A stretch of 64,000 nucleotides of DNA from contig JAVSMW010000016.1 of the NCBI GenBank assembly GCA_032027005.1, forward strand, positions 41,828 through 105,827, written 5' to 3'. Both the position numbers and the translations under genes were made by a program. This document shows positions 25,266 to 34,535 of the stretch, piece by piece; position 1 is the stretch's first letter; every line of letters begins with the position of its first letter. The notes beneath the pieces were generated by a model. It saw nothing but the letters and a program-made list of their open reading frames with translations. It did not search any database and was not told the origin of the DNA. This DNA comes from JAVSMW01 sp032027005 (GTDB lineage: Bacteria; Bacillota; Thermincolia; Thermincolales; UBA2595).

Positions 25266-26741
25266 CTATTTCCGTTTCCACCGCACGCCCTGGGGGCTGT
25301 CTTCTAAGACAATTCCCAGTTCCCCGAGCTTGTTCCGGATGGCGTCGGCTATAGCCCAGTCTTTTTTGGCTCTTGCCTCCTGGCGAACATCTATGATTAA
25401 ATCCATTAACTTTTCAATCATTTCTGAACTGCCGTCTTCAGCCGAACCACGCTTTTCGAACAGTCCCAGAACCCCGCCAAGCTGTAAATATTTATCCTTG
25501 GCCTCCTCCAGAGTCTGGCGCGCAGAATCGGGCAGCTCCTGCCCAAAACGAGATGAAATACTGCCGATAAAACTATTTATGTCTCTGGCCAGATCAAAAA
25601 GGCTGGCCACAGCCAAGGCTGTGTTAAAATCATCTTCCATAGCCTCCCGGAATCCCTGCTCAGCCTTTAGCACTGCACCCTTCAATTTAGTACATTCTTT
25701 ATTTAGATCTCCAACATCAGCACTGGAATCCCCTAAAGAACTATTCTTAAGGATGGTTTCCAGATTGTCCAGGGCATTATGTAATCTGGCTAAACTCTTC
25801 TTGTTCATCTCTAGTTTGGAATCATCAAAATCCAGTGGACTGCGATAATGGGTCGAAAGCATATAAAACCTAACCACTTCAGGATCATATTTTTCAAGGA
25901 TTTCCCGCACAGTAAAGAAATTGCCCAGGGATTTGGACATCTTTTCTTCATTCACAGTTATAAACCCATTATGCATCCAGTATTTGGCAAATGGTCCAGA
26001 ACCCACACAAGCCTCAGCCTGAGCTATTTCATTTTCGTGGTGGGGAAAAATCAGATCAAAGCCGCCGCCGTGAATGTCAAATCCCATGCCCAGATACTTT
26101 TTAGCCATAGCCGAGCATTCAATATGCCAACCCGGCCGTCCCTGACCCCAGGGGCTGTCCCAAAAAGGTTCTCCCGGTTTGGCTGATTTCCACAAGGCAA
26201 AATCCATGGGATGCTGTTTTCTATCATCCACATCAATCCTCGCCCCAGCCTGCATATCATCTAGCTTGCGACCGGAAAGCCTGCCATAGCCCCCGAATTT
26301 GCTGACAGCAAAATAAACATCACCATCCACCTCATAAGCATACCCATTATCAATGATAGACTTAATCATCTCAATGATTTCCGGCATGTGTTCACTAACC
26401 TTGGGATGGAGGTTAGCAGAACGCACACCCAAGGCTCCGGCATCGTTGTAGTATTCCTTGATATATTTTTCCGCCAGCTTCAGGGCATCCATTTTTTCTT
26501 CCTTAGCCCTGTTGATAATTTTATCATCTATGTCAGTAAAATTTTGGATATAAGTGACTGTAAATCCCATATACTCAAAAAATCTCCGCACAGTGTCAAA
26601 AACAATGAGCGGCCGGGCATTTCCCAGGTGAATCAGGTTATATGTGGTAGGACCGCAAACATACATTTCAACTTTGCCGGAAGTGCGCGGAATGAACTCC
26701 TCTTTCCGATTATCCAAGGTATTAAAGATTTTTATGGTCAT
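25266..26741 (-). CDS. cysS: Cysteinyl-tRNA synthetase
   Basis: The 491-residue class I synthetase has the zinc cysteine in MYVCGPTTYN, the HIGH-type motif HLGNARP, the GRPGWHIECSAMA zinc-site segment and KMSKSLGN. It charges tRNA-Cys. Its ATG overlaps the cysE stop by 4 bp, so synthesis of cysteine precursor and its loading are translationally coupled. Nothing unusual is seen. Confidence 0.98.
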   Translation of the reverse strand: MTIKIFNTLDNRKEEFIPRTSGKVEMYVCGPTTYNLIHLGNARPLIVFDTVRRFFEYMGFTVTYIQNFTDIDDKIINRAKEEKMDALKLAEKYIKEYYNDAGALGVRSANLHPKVSEHMPEIIEMIKSIIDNGYAYEVDGDVYFAVSKFGGYGRLSGRKLDDMQAGARIDVDDRKQHPMDFALWKSAKPGEPFWDSPWGQGRPGWHIECSAMAKKYLGMGFDIHGGGFDLIFPHHENEIAQAEACVGSGPFAKYWMHNGFITVNEEKMSKSLGNFFTVREILEKYDPEVVRFYMLSTHYRSPLDFDDSKLEMNKKSLARLHNALDNLETILKNSSLGDSSADVGDLNKECTKLKGAVLKAEQGFREAMEDDFNTALAVASLFDLARDINSFIGSISSRFGQELPDSARQTLEEAKDKYLQLGGVLGLFEKRGSAEDGSSEMIEKLMDLIIDVRQEARAKKDWAIADAIRNKLGELGIVLEDSPQGVRWKRK

Positions 26742-27403
26742 TTCCGGGTCTCCTCCATATCATTAATCCTGGTTTCTAGCCGCGCAACCTTCCTCTGCAT
26801 ACACAAAATCATTTCAGCTACCGGGTCAGGCAGATTCTCATGATGCAGGTCTATCAATTCCTCGACATCCCTGTCTGCAATATTAATCCCTTCCCTGATC
26901 ACTATTTTCCCCGGAATACCAACCACAGTGGTATTTGGCGGAACATCTCTGAGTACTACCGAGCCCGCGCCGATTCTGGCATTATCACCTATCGTAATAT
27001 TACCCAGAATCTTAGCCCCGGTGCTGACAACTACGTTATTTCCCACAGTCGGATGCCGTTTACCTTTTTGTTTCCCCGTACCGCCAAGAGTTACTCCCTG
27101 ATAAATAGTTACATTATTACCTATTGCGGCAGTCTCGCCGATAACAACACCTGTGCCATGGTCAATAAAAAGCCCGTCCCCTATTTGGGCGCCGGGATGA
27201 ATCTCAATTCCCGTTAAAAACCTAACGATTTGGGAAAACAATCTCGGCAGGAGAACGAACCCTTTTTTATAAAGTTTATGATTGAGCCGGTGAAACAATA
27301 ATGCATGAAGCCCCGGGTAGCATAGTATAACCTCCAGTAAACTTTTGGCCGCCGGGTCACGCTCAAATATTACCTTAATGTCTTTTCTTATTCTGCTGAA
27401 CAT
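26738..27403 (-). CDS. cysE: Serine O-acetyltransferase
   Basis: The ATG at 27401-27403 follows GGAGGTGCTGACA. The 221-residue protein has the N-terminal helical domain and the left-handed beta helix of hexapeptide repeats, with the DHGTGVVIGETAAIG and GVTLGGTGKQKGKRHP segments carrying catalytic His and the substrate loop. It acetylates serine for cysteine synthesis. No T-box leader is seen between it and gltX. Confidence 0.96.
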   Translation of the reverse strand: MFSRIRKDIKVIFERDPAAKSLLEVILCYPGLHALLFHRLNHKLYKKGFVLLPRLFSQIVRFLTGIEIHPGAQIGDGLFIDHGTGVVIGETAAIGNNVTIYQGVTLGGTGKQKGKRHPTVGNNVVVSTGAKILGNITIGDNARIGAGSVVLRDVPPNTTVVGIPGKIVIREGINIADRDVEELIDLHHENLPDPVAEMILCMQRKVARLETRINDMEETRK

Positions 27404-27442
27404 TGTCAGCACCTCCTTAGCCGCCACTGACAGAATTTCGCC

Positions 27443-28900
27443 TTAAATACCCACAGTCTGGGCCAGACGCACTAAAATTCTGTCTCTGCCCAATATAGGA
27501 ATAATGTAGTATAACTCGGGACCATGGGTTTGTCCCGTTAAGGCCACCCGTAAAGGCATGTACACCTTTTTACCACCGAGCTTTAGCTCTTTGGTTAGAG
27601 TTTTCAGTAATGCCTTGGTGTTTTCAGGAGTTATTTCCTCTAACTCAGTAATTTTTTCTTTAAATGCTGCCATTACCCTGAGAAGGTCTTCATCCTTTAA
27701 AACTTCCTCAGCCTCAGCACTTTCCATCTCAATCTTGTCATCAAAATAAATTCCCACATGGTCTGTTATTTCAGCGACAAAAGATAATTTCTCCTGTACT
27801 GAAACAACTATCATTAGCAGCCAATTATATGTTTCTGGAGTTAACTCCTCCTGTAAATAGCCGGCCTCGCGTAAAAAAGGAAGAGCCATGTCAGCAATTC
27901 GTTCCACCGGAGTCTTTCTTATATACTGTCCATTTATCCAATTCAATTTATCACTGTCAAACACTGCCGGATTTTTAGCTACCCGCTCCAGAGAAAACTT
28001 CTGAATCAGCTCCTCGAGGCTGAAAATTTCTTCTTCCACATCAGGGGACCAACCCAGCAATACCAAAAAATTAACTAAGGCCTCCGGCAGATAACCCTGA
28101 TTTTTATAGGCATCTATGGATGTAGCCCCATGCCTTTTACTCATTTTAGTCCTGTCCTTGCCCAGTATCAAAGAAACATGGGCAAAAACGGGAGTCTTCA
28201 GATTTAAAGCATTATACAACAACAACTGCCGGGGAGTGTTGGATAAATGCTCCTCACCTCTAATAACATGAGTTATTCCCATCAAGGCATCATCCATCAC
28301 TACAGCAAAGTTATAAGTTGGAATTCCGTCTGATTTTACAATGACGTAATCACCAATCCCATTGCTCTCGAAAACAACATTGCCCCTGACGAGGTCTTCA
28401 ACAATTACGTTTTGGTTATCAGGCACCTTGAACCGGACGACTTTTCGCCGCCCTTCGGCCTCTAACCGAGCCCTGTCTTCTGCCGTCAGATCCCGGCATT
28501 TACCCAGATAACGCGGCAGTTCCCCTTTGGCGAAACAGGCCTGCCTCTCTGCCTCCAATTCATCTTCGGTGCAATAGCAATAATAGGCCTGTCCCTGGCT
28601 TAACAGTTTCTCAGCAGCGTCTTTATACGTTTGCAGCCGCTCAGTCTGGCGATATGGTCCATTTTCGCCGCCTTTTTTAATACCTTCATCCCAGTCAAGT
28701 CCCAGCCAATTTAGAGCAGCCAGGATGTTATCTTCAGATTCACGACTGGACCTTTCCAGGTCAGTATCCTCAATTCTGACAATCATGGTCCCGCCAAATT
28801 TGCGGGCCAGCAGCCAGTTAAACAGCGCGGACCTGGCGCCGCCTATATGTAAAGGCCCGGTAGGGCTTGGAGCAAATCTCACTCGAATAGAACTATCCAT
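27443..28900 (-). CDS. gltX: Glutamyl-tRNA synthetase
   Basis: The ATG at 28898-28900 follows GGGGGATATTTG. The 485-residue class I synthetase has the HIGH motif in PTGPLHIGGARSALFNW and KMSKRHGA. A Cys/His cluster (YYCYCTEDELEAERQACF, about residue 105) resembles the zinc site of some GluRS. In bacteria without GlnRS, this enzyme also charges tRNA-Gln for transamidation. It heads the gltX-cysE-cysS group. Confidence 0.97.
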   Translation of the reverse strand: MDSSIRVRFAPSPTGPLHIGGARSALFNWLLARKFGGTMIVRIEDTDLERSSRESEDNILAALNWLGLDWDEGIKKGGENGPYRQTERLQTYKDAAEKLLSQGQAYYCYCTEDELEAERQACFAKGELPRYLGKCRDLTAEDRARLEAEGRRKVVRFKVPDNQNVIVEDLVRGNVVFESNGIGDYVIVKSDGIPTYNFAVVMDDALMGITHVIRGEEHLSNTPRQLLLYNALNLKTPVFAHVSLILGKDRTKMSKRHGATSIDAYKNQGYLPEALVNFLVLLGWSPDVEEEIFSLEELIQKFSLERVAKNPAVFDSDKLNWINGQYIRKTPVERIADMALPFLREAGYLQEELTPETYNWLLMIVVSVQEKLSFVAEITDHVGIYFDDKIEMESAEAEEVLKDEDLLRVMAAFKEKITELEEITPENTKALLKTLTKELKLGGKKVYMPLRVALTGQTHGPELYYIIPILGRDRILVRLAQTVGI

Positions 28901-28974
28901 CAAATATCCCCCTTGAAAATATATAAAACTCTAACACATTATACCATTTACCTAATTTCGAAGCAACCGGAAAC

Positions 28975-29013
28975 AAAAAGCCTTTATTTCCAGTCAGTAA
29001 GTGAAATAAAGGC
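28975..29013 (-). terminator. Terminator of the gene at 29025-29498
   Basis: GCCTTTATTTC and its complement form an 11-bp stem, followed on the minus strand by TTTTTG. It separates the upstream hypothetical gene from gltX. Confidence 0.85.
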
Positions 29014-29024
29014 CTTAATCTGCT

Positions 29025-29498
29025 CTATCCAAGTATCAATGACCTTACTTGCTCGATCACCCTGTTTACGACCTCCAGGATTCGCTGCAGCCAGTTTTTA
29101 AGCTGGTCACCATTGCCAATGGTGCTTTGCATGAGTGTGGTAATATCATCAATTTGCCGGGAATTTAAAGTTATTTTTAGGTCCCCGGCCACCTCGCTCA
29201 CAATCTGCTTAATCCGGTCCGGGTCGCGGGTCCCCTCGGCCGCTACCTGCTCCTTAACCAGAAGAATCAGTTCGGCAGCTTTATCATTGCCAATTTGTTC
29301 TCCCAACTCACCGGTTTTAACCAGATCTTCGTTAGATACTTGTTTAGTAGTAATCATAGACTTCTGCGGTTCAGTCAGGTCGGTACCCAGAATATTCACT
29401 CTTGAGTTTCCAGCTGTAATCAATTTACAGGCAAGTAAGACGACTAATATAGTAACCGGCAGCAAAACCGCTACCAATCTGGTTTTCCGTTCCACCAT
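29025..29498 (-). CDS. Membrane-anchored protein of unknown function (weak DUF1002 resemblance)
   Basis: The 157-residue protein has an N-terminal membrane anchor (about residues 7-27) and an otherwise soluble, helix-rich outside part. The segments RVNILGTDLTEPQKSMI and DRIKQIVSEVAGDLKITLN resemble parts of the DUF1002 family, but the match is from memory and weak. It ends in its own terminator. No function can be assigned. Confidence 0.75.
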   Translation of the reverse strand: MVERKTRLVAVLLPVTILVVLLACKLITAGNSRVNILGTDLTEPQKSMITTKQVSNEDLVKTGELGEQIGNDKAAELILLVKEQVAAEGTRDPDRIKQIVSEVAGDLKITLNSRQIDDITTLMQSTIGNGDQLKNWLQRILEVVNRVIEQVRSLILG

Positions 29499-29608
29499 TT
29501 ATCACCCTCAAAATTAAAGCGTTACTTTGCAAAAATTTTATTTCTGGTAAAATAGTTTCTCAAATCACACTTTTTTATACAGTAAAATGTTGGCTTGCAA
29601 AAGAAAAA

Positions 29609-29640
29609 CCGGGTCTGCCTGGTCTTGCAAGACAGCCCGG
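29609..29640 (-). terminator. Terminator of the PrcB-like gene
   Basis: CCGGG...CCCGG arms with an internal GTCTTGCAAGAC palindrome, followed on the minus strand by TTTTTCTTTT. Confidence 0.75.
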
Positions 29641-29685
29641 AAATACCCTTTTTCACTAAAGACTTCCTAATTATATATATTTTGC

Positions 29686-29733
29686 ATTATTATTCCGCTA
29701 AATTATTATTCCGCTAAATTATTATTCCGCTAA
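29686..29733. repeat. Three tandem 16-bp copies of a gene's 3' end
   Basis: The unit ATTATTATTCCGCTAA is repeated exactly three times. The copy nearest the gene encodes the last codons and stop (LAE*) of the PrcB-like protein; the other two are untranslated. Confidence 0.9.
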
Positions 29734-30096
29734 TATGTATATGACATCATCAGGCTTCTTCTTTAGGCCCTTAATTAAGACCAAGTCAGTCGGGCAGGTC
29801 ATAACCTGGGTCACAAACTGGCCCGGAGCAGGGTCAGACTTCTTGTAAAAAACCTTTAACCTGAGTTTGCCGCCATCAATTGGTTCTGATTTAATCTCAG
29901 TAACCTTGACTGCATATCCCCCGGTAGGTTTAAGTCCTCTGGCCAGAAACACCCAATAGTTACCCTGATCCTCCACCAGCATGGCATTTTCGGCAGACTT
30001 ATTTCCTTCTATCAGGGCTTGCAGCCCTTCAGGAGCCCTGTTTATCCCTAATGATTCAAACATAATCTTGTTGGTCTTGGGTTCAAAACTTTTCAA
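29722..30096 (-). CDS. Protein with PrcB-like C-terminal domain
   Basis: The 124-residue protein starts at a TTG after GGAGGGTTAATAA. The central pattern WVFLARGLKPTGGYAVKVTEI and the later APGQFVTQVMTCPTDLVLI resemble the PrcB C-terminal family, found in Treponema protease complexes and in many small Clostridial proteins. No signal peptide is evident. It lies 3 bp after ispF. The family identification is from pattern memory. Confidence 0.75.
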   Translation of the reverse strand: MKSFEPKTNKIMFESLGINRAPEGLQALIEGNKSAENAMLVEDQGNYWVFLARGLKPTGGYAVKVTEIKSEPIDGGKLRLKVFYKKSDPAPGQFVTQVMTCPTDLVLIKGLKKKPDDVIYILAE

Positions 30097-30099
30097 TTA

Positions 30100-30573
30100 T
30101 TAACCCTCCTCCAAACTGGCAATTGCGTGAGCCGCGATCCCCTCACCGGTGCCGGTAAACCCAAGTCCCTCCGTAGTAGTTGCTTTAACATTGACCAGCC
30201 CCTCCGGTACCATTAAAGCCTCGGCAATATTTGATCCCATTTGGTTAATAAATGGCGCAAGCTTTGGTTTTTGAGCGACTATTATACTGTCAATGTTATT
30301 AATTTTGAAACCCGCTTCCCGCACAGATTCCTGGACCCGCTTCAACAAAAGGAGACTGGATATCCCTTTATACCGAGGATCACTATCCGGGAAATGTCTG
30401 CCAATATCACCAAGTGCTGCCGCCCCAAGCAGGGCATCCATAATCGCATGGATCAGAACGTCAGCATCTGAATGACCCTCAAGTCCCTTTTCATAAGGAA
30501 TAGCCACTCCCCCGAGAATCATCTCACGACCTTCAACCAACCTATGGACATCATACCCAATCCCAAACCTCAA
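30100..30573 (-). CDS. ispF: 2-C-methyl-D-erythritol 2,4-cyclodiphosphate synthase
   Basis: The 157-residue protein has the metal site GIGYDVHRLV (Asp and His), the EGHSDADVLIHAIMDAL motif and the C-terminal TTEGLGFTGTGEGIAAHA. It forms the cyclic diphosphate in the MEP route to isoprenoids. Its start overlaps the ispD stop by 4 bp, so the two enzymes are coupled. Confidence 0.97.
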   Translation of the reverse strand: MRFGIGYDVHRLVEGREMILGGVAIPYEKGLEGHSDADVLIHAIMDALLGAAALGDIGRHFPDSDPRYKGISSLLLLKRVQESVREAGFKINNIDSIIVAQKPKLAPFINQMGSNIAEALMVPEGLVNVKATTTEGLGFTGTGEGIAAHAIASLEEG

Positions 30574-31268
30574 ACAGTTTCCCTCCCCTTCAAGAGCGCT
30601 TCAGCAATAATCATGTCCTCAGGGGTGGTAATTTTCAAATTTTCATAGGACCCTGGAACGATCTTAACCGCACCTCCCATTCGCTCAACCAGGGAAGCAT
30701 CATCTGTGCCATAATACCCGGCTTTTTGCGCCTGTTCGTGAGCTTCGACAATCAACTCACGTCGAAATGCCTGGGGAGTCTGCATGTGCCACAAGCCTTC
30801 TCTGACTAAGGTTTCGGTTATCAAGTCCCCCGTCCCGGCCCTCTTGATGGTGTCTTTTACCGGAACTCCCACCGCGGCAGCCCCGTTTACCCTGACCGCC
30901 TCCGCCACCCGGGAAATAATCTCAGCAGTAACTAGCGGCCTGGCACCGTCGTGAATCATGACATATGAACAGTCCTCCGAGACATTGGCTAAACCGCGGT
31001 ATACGGAATCCTGGCGTTCCCGTCCGCCGGGCACAACCTGGACTCCTTTGGTTATGCCAAAGTTCCGCAGCTTCTCCGAGTCGTAGAAATCCTCTTCCCC
31101 CCGGCCGCAGACTAAAATGCAACTATCAATTTCCGCTGCCGCCTGAAAAACTCTCAAAGTATGCACAATAATCGGCATACCCAGAAGAAGTAAAAACTGC
31201 TTGCTCAACCGGTTGTGCATTCTCTTGCCCTGACCGGCAGCCAGTATAACTGCTGTGATTTTATCCAA
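30570..31268 (-). CDS. ispD: 2-C-methyl-D-erythritol 4-phosphate cytidylyltransferase
   Basis: The 232-residue protein has the nucleotidyltransferase loop AAGQGKRMHNRLSKQFLLLL, the HDGARPLV motif and VPVKDTIKR. It joins CTP with MEP in isoprenoid synthesis. It overlaps the PIN-TRAM gene by 8 bp and ispF by 4 bp, making a tight operon. Confidence 0.97.
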   Translation of the reverse strand: MDKITAVILAAGQGKRMHNRLSKQFLLLLGMPIIVHTLRVFQAAAEIDSCILVCGRGEEDFYDSEKLRNFGITKGVQVVPGGRERQDSVYRGLANVSEDCSYVMIHDGARPLVTAEIISRVAEAVRVNGAAAVGVPVKDTIKRAGTGDLITETLVREGLWHMQTPQAFRRELIVEAHEQAQKAGYYGTDDASLVERMGGAVKIVPGSYENLKITTPEDMIIAEALLKGRETV

Positions 31269-32400
31269 TGATATTCACCTCTTCAAAAGAAGGTGCATTG
31301 GTCTGTTCTAACTGTTTCCTTTCACCTGTCCCCGGTTTGCCAAAAATCATTCTGCCTGCGGCTGTCTGGAGCACACTTGTCACAATAACAGTGATTGTCT
31401 GCCCAATAAATTTTTTCCCTCCGTCAACCACAATCATTGTTCCGTCATCAAGGTAGGCAACTCCCTGGCCGGACTCTTTACCGTCTTTAATAACCTGTAC
31501 TACCATTTCTTCACCTGGAAGCACAACCGGCTTAACGGCATTAGCCAGTTCGTTAATATTTAATACCTTAACCCCCTGAAGCTGCGCCACCTTATTCAGG
31601 TTGTAATCATTGGTAACCACTGTGCCTTTTAAGACCTGCGCCAGCTTTACCAGTTTGCTGTCAACTTCGGCAATGTCTTCAAAATCAGTCTCGTTTATTT
31701 GTACCATCACATCGAGTTCTTTTCTGATTTTGTTTAAAATATCCAGACCCCTGCGCCCACGGTTTCTTTTGAGCAAATCAGGCGAGTCAGCTATGTGCCT
31801 TAATTCCTCCAGAATAAACCCGGGTATCACAAGAGTCCCTTCAATAAAGCCGCTTTTACAAATATCTGCAATCCGGCCATCTATAATTACACTCGTGTCC
31901 AGAAGTTTAAAGGAATGACTCTGCTTTGTTTCCGCTTTGGAGGCTTTCTCCTTACCAAATCGCGGCAGGAAGCCTAATAGTTCCTCTTTCCGCTTGGTTC
32001 CCACACTAACTCCCAGATAAGCCAAAAGCAATGTAACCGCGACTTTTAATACTCCACCAACCCATACCCATGGCAGCCAGGCTACAGCAGTACCCAATAA
32101 AGTAGCAATTATAAGTCCGATTATTAAGCCAATGGCACCACCAACAATTTCCTGAATAGACATTCTGTTGAGACGTTGTTCTGACCACATAGTCAATTGA
32201 TTTATTTTTTCCACAAACCAAGGACCCAGAAAAACCCCCAAAAATCCGCTAAACGCGGTTATAATACCAATAACACCGAAATGTTTGATTTCCGAATCTG
32301 TCAATCCTGCCAAATTATCCGGCAGATAATAAAAACCCAACCCGGCACCTGCCCCGGTAAATAGAAGGATGATAAGTACCCTAAGAATTCGGTTAAACAC
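31261..32400 (-). CDS. PIN-TRAM membrane protein (YacL-like)
   Basis: The 379-residue protein has four N-terminal membrane segments (about residues 5-125), a PIN nuclease-like domain starting KLLDTSVIIDGRIADICKSG with the acidic residues of the fold, and a C-terminal TRAM domain (KESGQGVAYLDDGTMIVVDGG). The start is a GTG after AAAGGAGGTGGAAAA. Homologues lie next to ispD in most Firmicutes; the cellular role is not established. Confidence 0.92.
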   Translation of the reverse strand: MFNRILRVLIILLFTGAGAGLGFYYLPDNLAGLTDSEIKHFGVIGIITAFSGFLGVFLGPWFVEKINQLTMWSEQRLNRMSIQEIVGGAIGLIIGLIIATLLGTAVAWLPWVWVGGVLKVAVTLLLAYLGVSVGTKRKEELLGFLPRFGKEKASKAETKQSHSFKLLDTSVIIDGRIADICKSGFIEGTLVIPGFILEELRHIADSPDLLKRNRGRRGLDILNKIRKELDVMVQINETDFEDIAEVDSKLVKLAQVLKGTVVTNDYNLNKVAQLQGVKVLNINELANAVKPVVLPGEEMVVQVIKDGKESGQGVAYLDDGTMIVVDGGKKFIGQTITVIVTSVLQTAAGRMIFGKPGTGERKQLEQTNAPSFEEVNIIG

Positions 32401-32422
32401 TTTTCCACCTCCTTTCTTACGA

Positions 32423-32552
32423 ATAAAGTGAAACTTACTTCAGGTGGAGTTTTAAACTCCTTCTGAAGTTTAGTTGAACTTATCCAGGGACTTAGCGCCA
32501 CTTATCTCCTGCTTGCAAAAGCGGGAGTCTTAGTGGCGATTAGTCATCGGAT
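32423..32552 (-). repeat. 130-bp palindromic interspersed element, copy 2
   Basis: This inverted copy lies just upstream of the PIN-TRAM gene. It has the best-paired hairpin of the family: CGCCACTTATCTCC pairs with GGGAGTCTTAGTGGCG around TGCTTGCAAAAGC. A second stem is CAGGTGGAGTTT/AAACTCCTTCTG. The ends match copies 1 and 3. Confidence 0.85.
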
Positions 32553-32645
32553 AAAGTTTATGATACTATTATTGCCATTATACACCATAATACGCCATCG
32601 AAAAACCCAGTATCTAAAACAATCCATTTTTTTTGAAAAAATCCC

Positions 32646-32675
32646 ACAAAAAAAAAACGTCAGGCCTCCTGACGT
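32646..32675 (-). terminator. Terminator of carD
   Basis: ACGTCAGG and CCTGACGT arms, followed on the minus strand by ten T. It lies a few bases after the carD stop. Confidence 0.95.
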
Positions 32676-32679
32676 CTAA

Positions 32680-33156
32680 TTATGCAAAAACGGCATCCAA
32701 CATTGACTCTATCTTCTTTTCTTCAGTTCCCCTGGCTAGTACCAGTTCACTGATTAAAATCTGCCGGGCATTCTCCAGCATTTTACGTTCACCGGTAGAC
32801 AAACCCTTTTCCTGTTCCCTTAAAATAAGATTTCTTACAACCTCCGCTACTTCATAGATATCCCCGCTCTTAATCTTCTCGAGATTATTACGGTATCGGT
32901 GGTTCCAATTCTGAGACATAGTATTGCTTTTATCGTGCAATATGCCCAGCACCCTTTGGACACCGTCTTCGTCAATCACCTGCCGTAGACCAATCTCTTT
33001 TACATTATTAATCGGAATCATTACCTTCATGTCCCCGATAGGCATCCGCATAATGTAATATTTCCTGATCTCTCCTAGGATCTCTTTTTCTTCTATTGAC
33101 TCGATAACACCAGCCCCATGCATGGGGTATACCACTTTATCGCCTATATTGAACAT
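32680..33156 (-). CDS. CarD-family RNA polymerase-binding regulator
   Basis: The ATG at 33154-33156 follows AGGAGGTTTGTC and gives 158 residues (MFNIGDKVVYPMHGAGVIES). The N-terminal Tudor-like RNA polymerase-interacting domain (YYIMRMPIGDMKVMIPINN) is followed by the helical DNA-binding domain (residues 60-158). CarD/CdnL proteins stabilise open complexes at rRNA and housekeeping promoters. A strong promoter lies just upstream, and it ends in its own terminator, so it is a single-gene unit. Confidence 0.93.
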   Translation of the reverse strand: MFNIGDKVVYPMHGAGVIESIEEKEILGEIRKYYIMRMPIGDMKVMIPINNVKEIGLRQVIDEDGVQRVLGILHDKSNTMSQNWNHRYRNNLEKIKSGDIYEVAEVVRNLILREQEKGLSTGERKMLENARQILISELVLARGTEEKKIESMLDAVFA

Positions 33157-33187
33157 GACAAACCTCCTATAAGCGCGTTTCCATCTT

Positions 33188-33217
33188 AGTATAGCACGAA
33201 AAACCATAGAATGTCAA
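33188..33217 (-). promoter_or_regulatory. Sigma-A promoter of carD
   Basis: TTGACA (33212-33217), 18 bp spacer, TATACT (33188-33193) with an extended -10 TG. It lies about 30 bp before the carD start. Confidence 0.85.
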
Positions 33218-33379
33218 ATAAAAATGTATTATACCACAACTATTTCCAATATGTCAATAATTATTTTTAATATTCTTGGTAATATTTGCCTGGATTCCAC
33301 CGGCTTGGTTTCTTTGATGAAAATCAAGCCTTGAAAACAATTAATTTTCCATAATTAGCCAAGCAAAGGCATCCCAACA

Positions 33380-33409
33380 TTGACAGGACAAGATAAACCT
33401 AAGTATAAT
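33380..33409 (+). promoter_or_regulatory. Sigma-A promoter of the gene at 33457
   Basis: TTGACA (33380-33385), 18 bp spacer, TATAAT (33404-33409), both consensus, about 48 bp before the TTG start. Confidence 0.9.
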
Positions 33410-33456
33410 GAAGGCAGGAAGTTTTTACTAAACTTATTTACTCTGGAGGGAAGGAA

Positions 33457-33852
33457 TTGAAAGATCTGTTATGTGACGAGTTTCAAAACACGGTTTCCGA
33501 GTTATTGATCCGCCACCAAAGTATTCTTGATGTTCTGAGCAAACTTCAGGAAGCCTCTGCTCGCGTTAATCGCGCTGTGACAAAATCCGTTACCAGCTGC
33601 GGTTGTATAAAAGTTAGTGCCGAAAAAAGAAAAGTTCCGGAAAACATCTCCATTTCCGAATTAAAAGGGTATGTCGACTCTCACTTAAACGGCGAGTTAT
33701 GTCCTAACTGTCAGGAAATAGTTGAGGCTGAGATCGGGCGTTCTTTGTTCTATGTAGCCGCTCTCTGCAACCACCTTGACTTAAATCTTTATGACATATT
33801 CATCAAGGAACAAAAAAAGCTCTCCACCCTTAGATTCTTTAACTTAACATAA
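33457..33852 (+). CDS. Small conserved cysteine-containing protein of unknown function
   Basis: The 131-residue protein starts at a TTG after GGAGGGAAGGAA. It is mostly helical (FQNTVSELLIRHQSILDVLSK near the N-terminus, GRSLFYVAALCNHLDLNLYD near the C-terminus). It has a SCGCIKV segment and a CPNCQE pair that could bind metal together. Similar short proteins occur in Clostridia, and the C-terminal helix recalls MazG-like families, but no function is claimed. It is one of few plus-strand genes here and has a consensus promoter. Confidence 0.8.
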   Translation: MKDLLCDEFQNTVSELLIRHQSILDVLSKLQEASARVNRAVTKSVTSCGCIKVSAEKRKVPENISISELKGYVDSHLNGELCPNCQEIVEAEIGRSLFYVAALCNHLDLNLYDIFIKEQKKLSTLRFFNLT

Positions 33853-33956
33853 GATATGCCAGACATATTAATTCAATACTACCTACTTAGAAAAAAGGAA
33901 AGCCACTATCCACGCCTTCCTTTTTTTCACTCTCCTCAACCGGCATCAGATTAAGT

Positions 33957-34478
33957 CTATTCGAGTAATTCCTGATACAGTCTATAGTTCAATGAATCAA
34001 AACAGGCAAATATTATCTTCTTAATATTTTGACCGCTTTCCGGCATAAAATTTAAGACCTCATCTACAGCTATTTTAGCAGCCAACTCTTTGGGAAAACG
34101 GTAGATCCCCGTACTGATGTTGGGAAAAGCAATGCTCGCGATACCCTTTTCAACTGCCAGCCTTAAGGAATTCCGGTAACAGAGTTTGAGTAATTCTGAC
34201 TCATTATTATTTCCCCCCTGCCAAACAGGCCCAACTGTATGTATGACAAACTTTGCCGGCAGTTGCCCGGCAGTTGTAATAACAGCCTCCCCCGTTTTAC
34301 ATCCCCCTTGTCTTTCTCTTATCTTGATACATTCTGCAAGTATGGCCGGCCCGCCTGCTTTGTGGATTGCCCCATCAACACCGCCTCCCCCTAACAAACT
34401 GTTATTGGCGGCATTAACGATCGCATCAACATGAAGCGTGGTAATATCCCTTTGGATTACTTCAATTTTTCCGTCCAT
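33957..34478 (-). CDS. Macro-domain protein, probable ADP-ribose deacetylase (MacroD type)
   Basis: The 173-residue protein is a complete macro domain: DAIVNAANNSLLGGGGVDGAIH (ADP-ribose loop, about residues 17-38), CKTGEAVITTAGQLPAKFVIHTVGP, and FPNISTGIYRFPKELAA (second loop). MacroD-type enzymes remove ADP-ribose or acetyl groups from ADP-ribosylated substrates. It sits alone between small accessory genes; no ADP-ribosyltransferase partner is seen nearby. Confidence 0.93.
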   Translation of the reverse strand: MDGKIEVIQRDITTLHVDAIVNAANNSLLGGGGVDGAIHKAGGPAILAECIKIRERQGGCKTGEAVITTAGQLPAKFVIHTVGPVWQGGNNNESELLKLCYRNSLRLAVEKGIASIAFPNISTGIYRFPKELAAKIAVDEVLNFMPESGQNIKKIIFACFDSLNYRLYQELLE

Positions 34479-34535
34479 ATTAACCCCCTAAACAATATCT
34501 CCGTTTTTCCTGTTAATATAGCAAATTACGTCTAT

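Noticed and set aside
28901..29024. T-box leader for gltX-cysE-cysS
   Set aside because: The upstream region is short, holds only the terminator of the previous gene, and has no T-box AGGGTGGNACCGCG motif.
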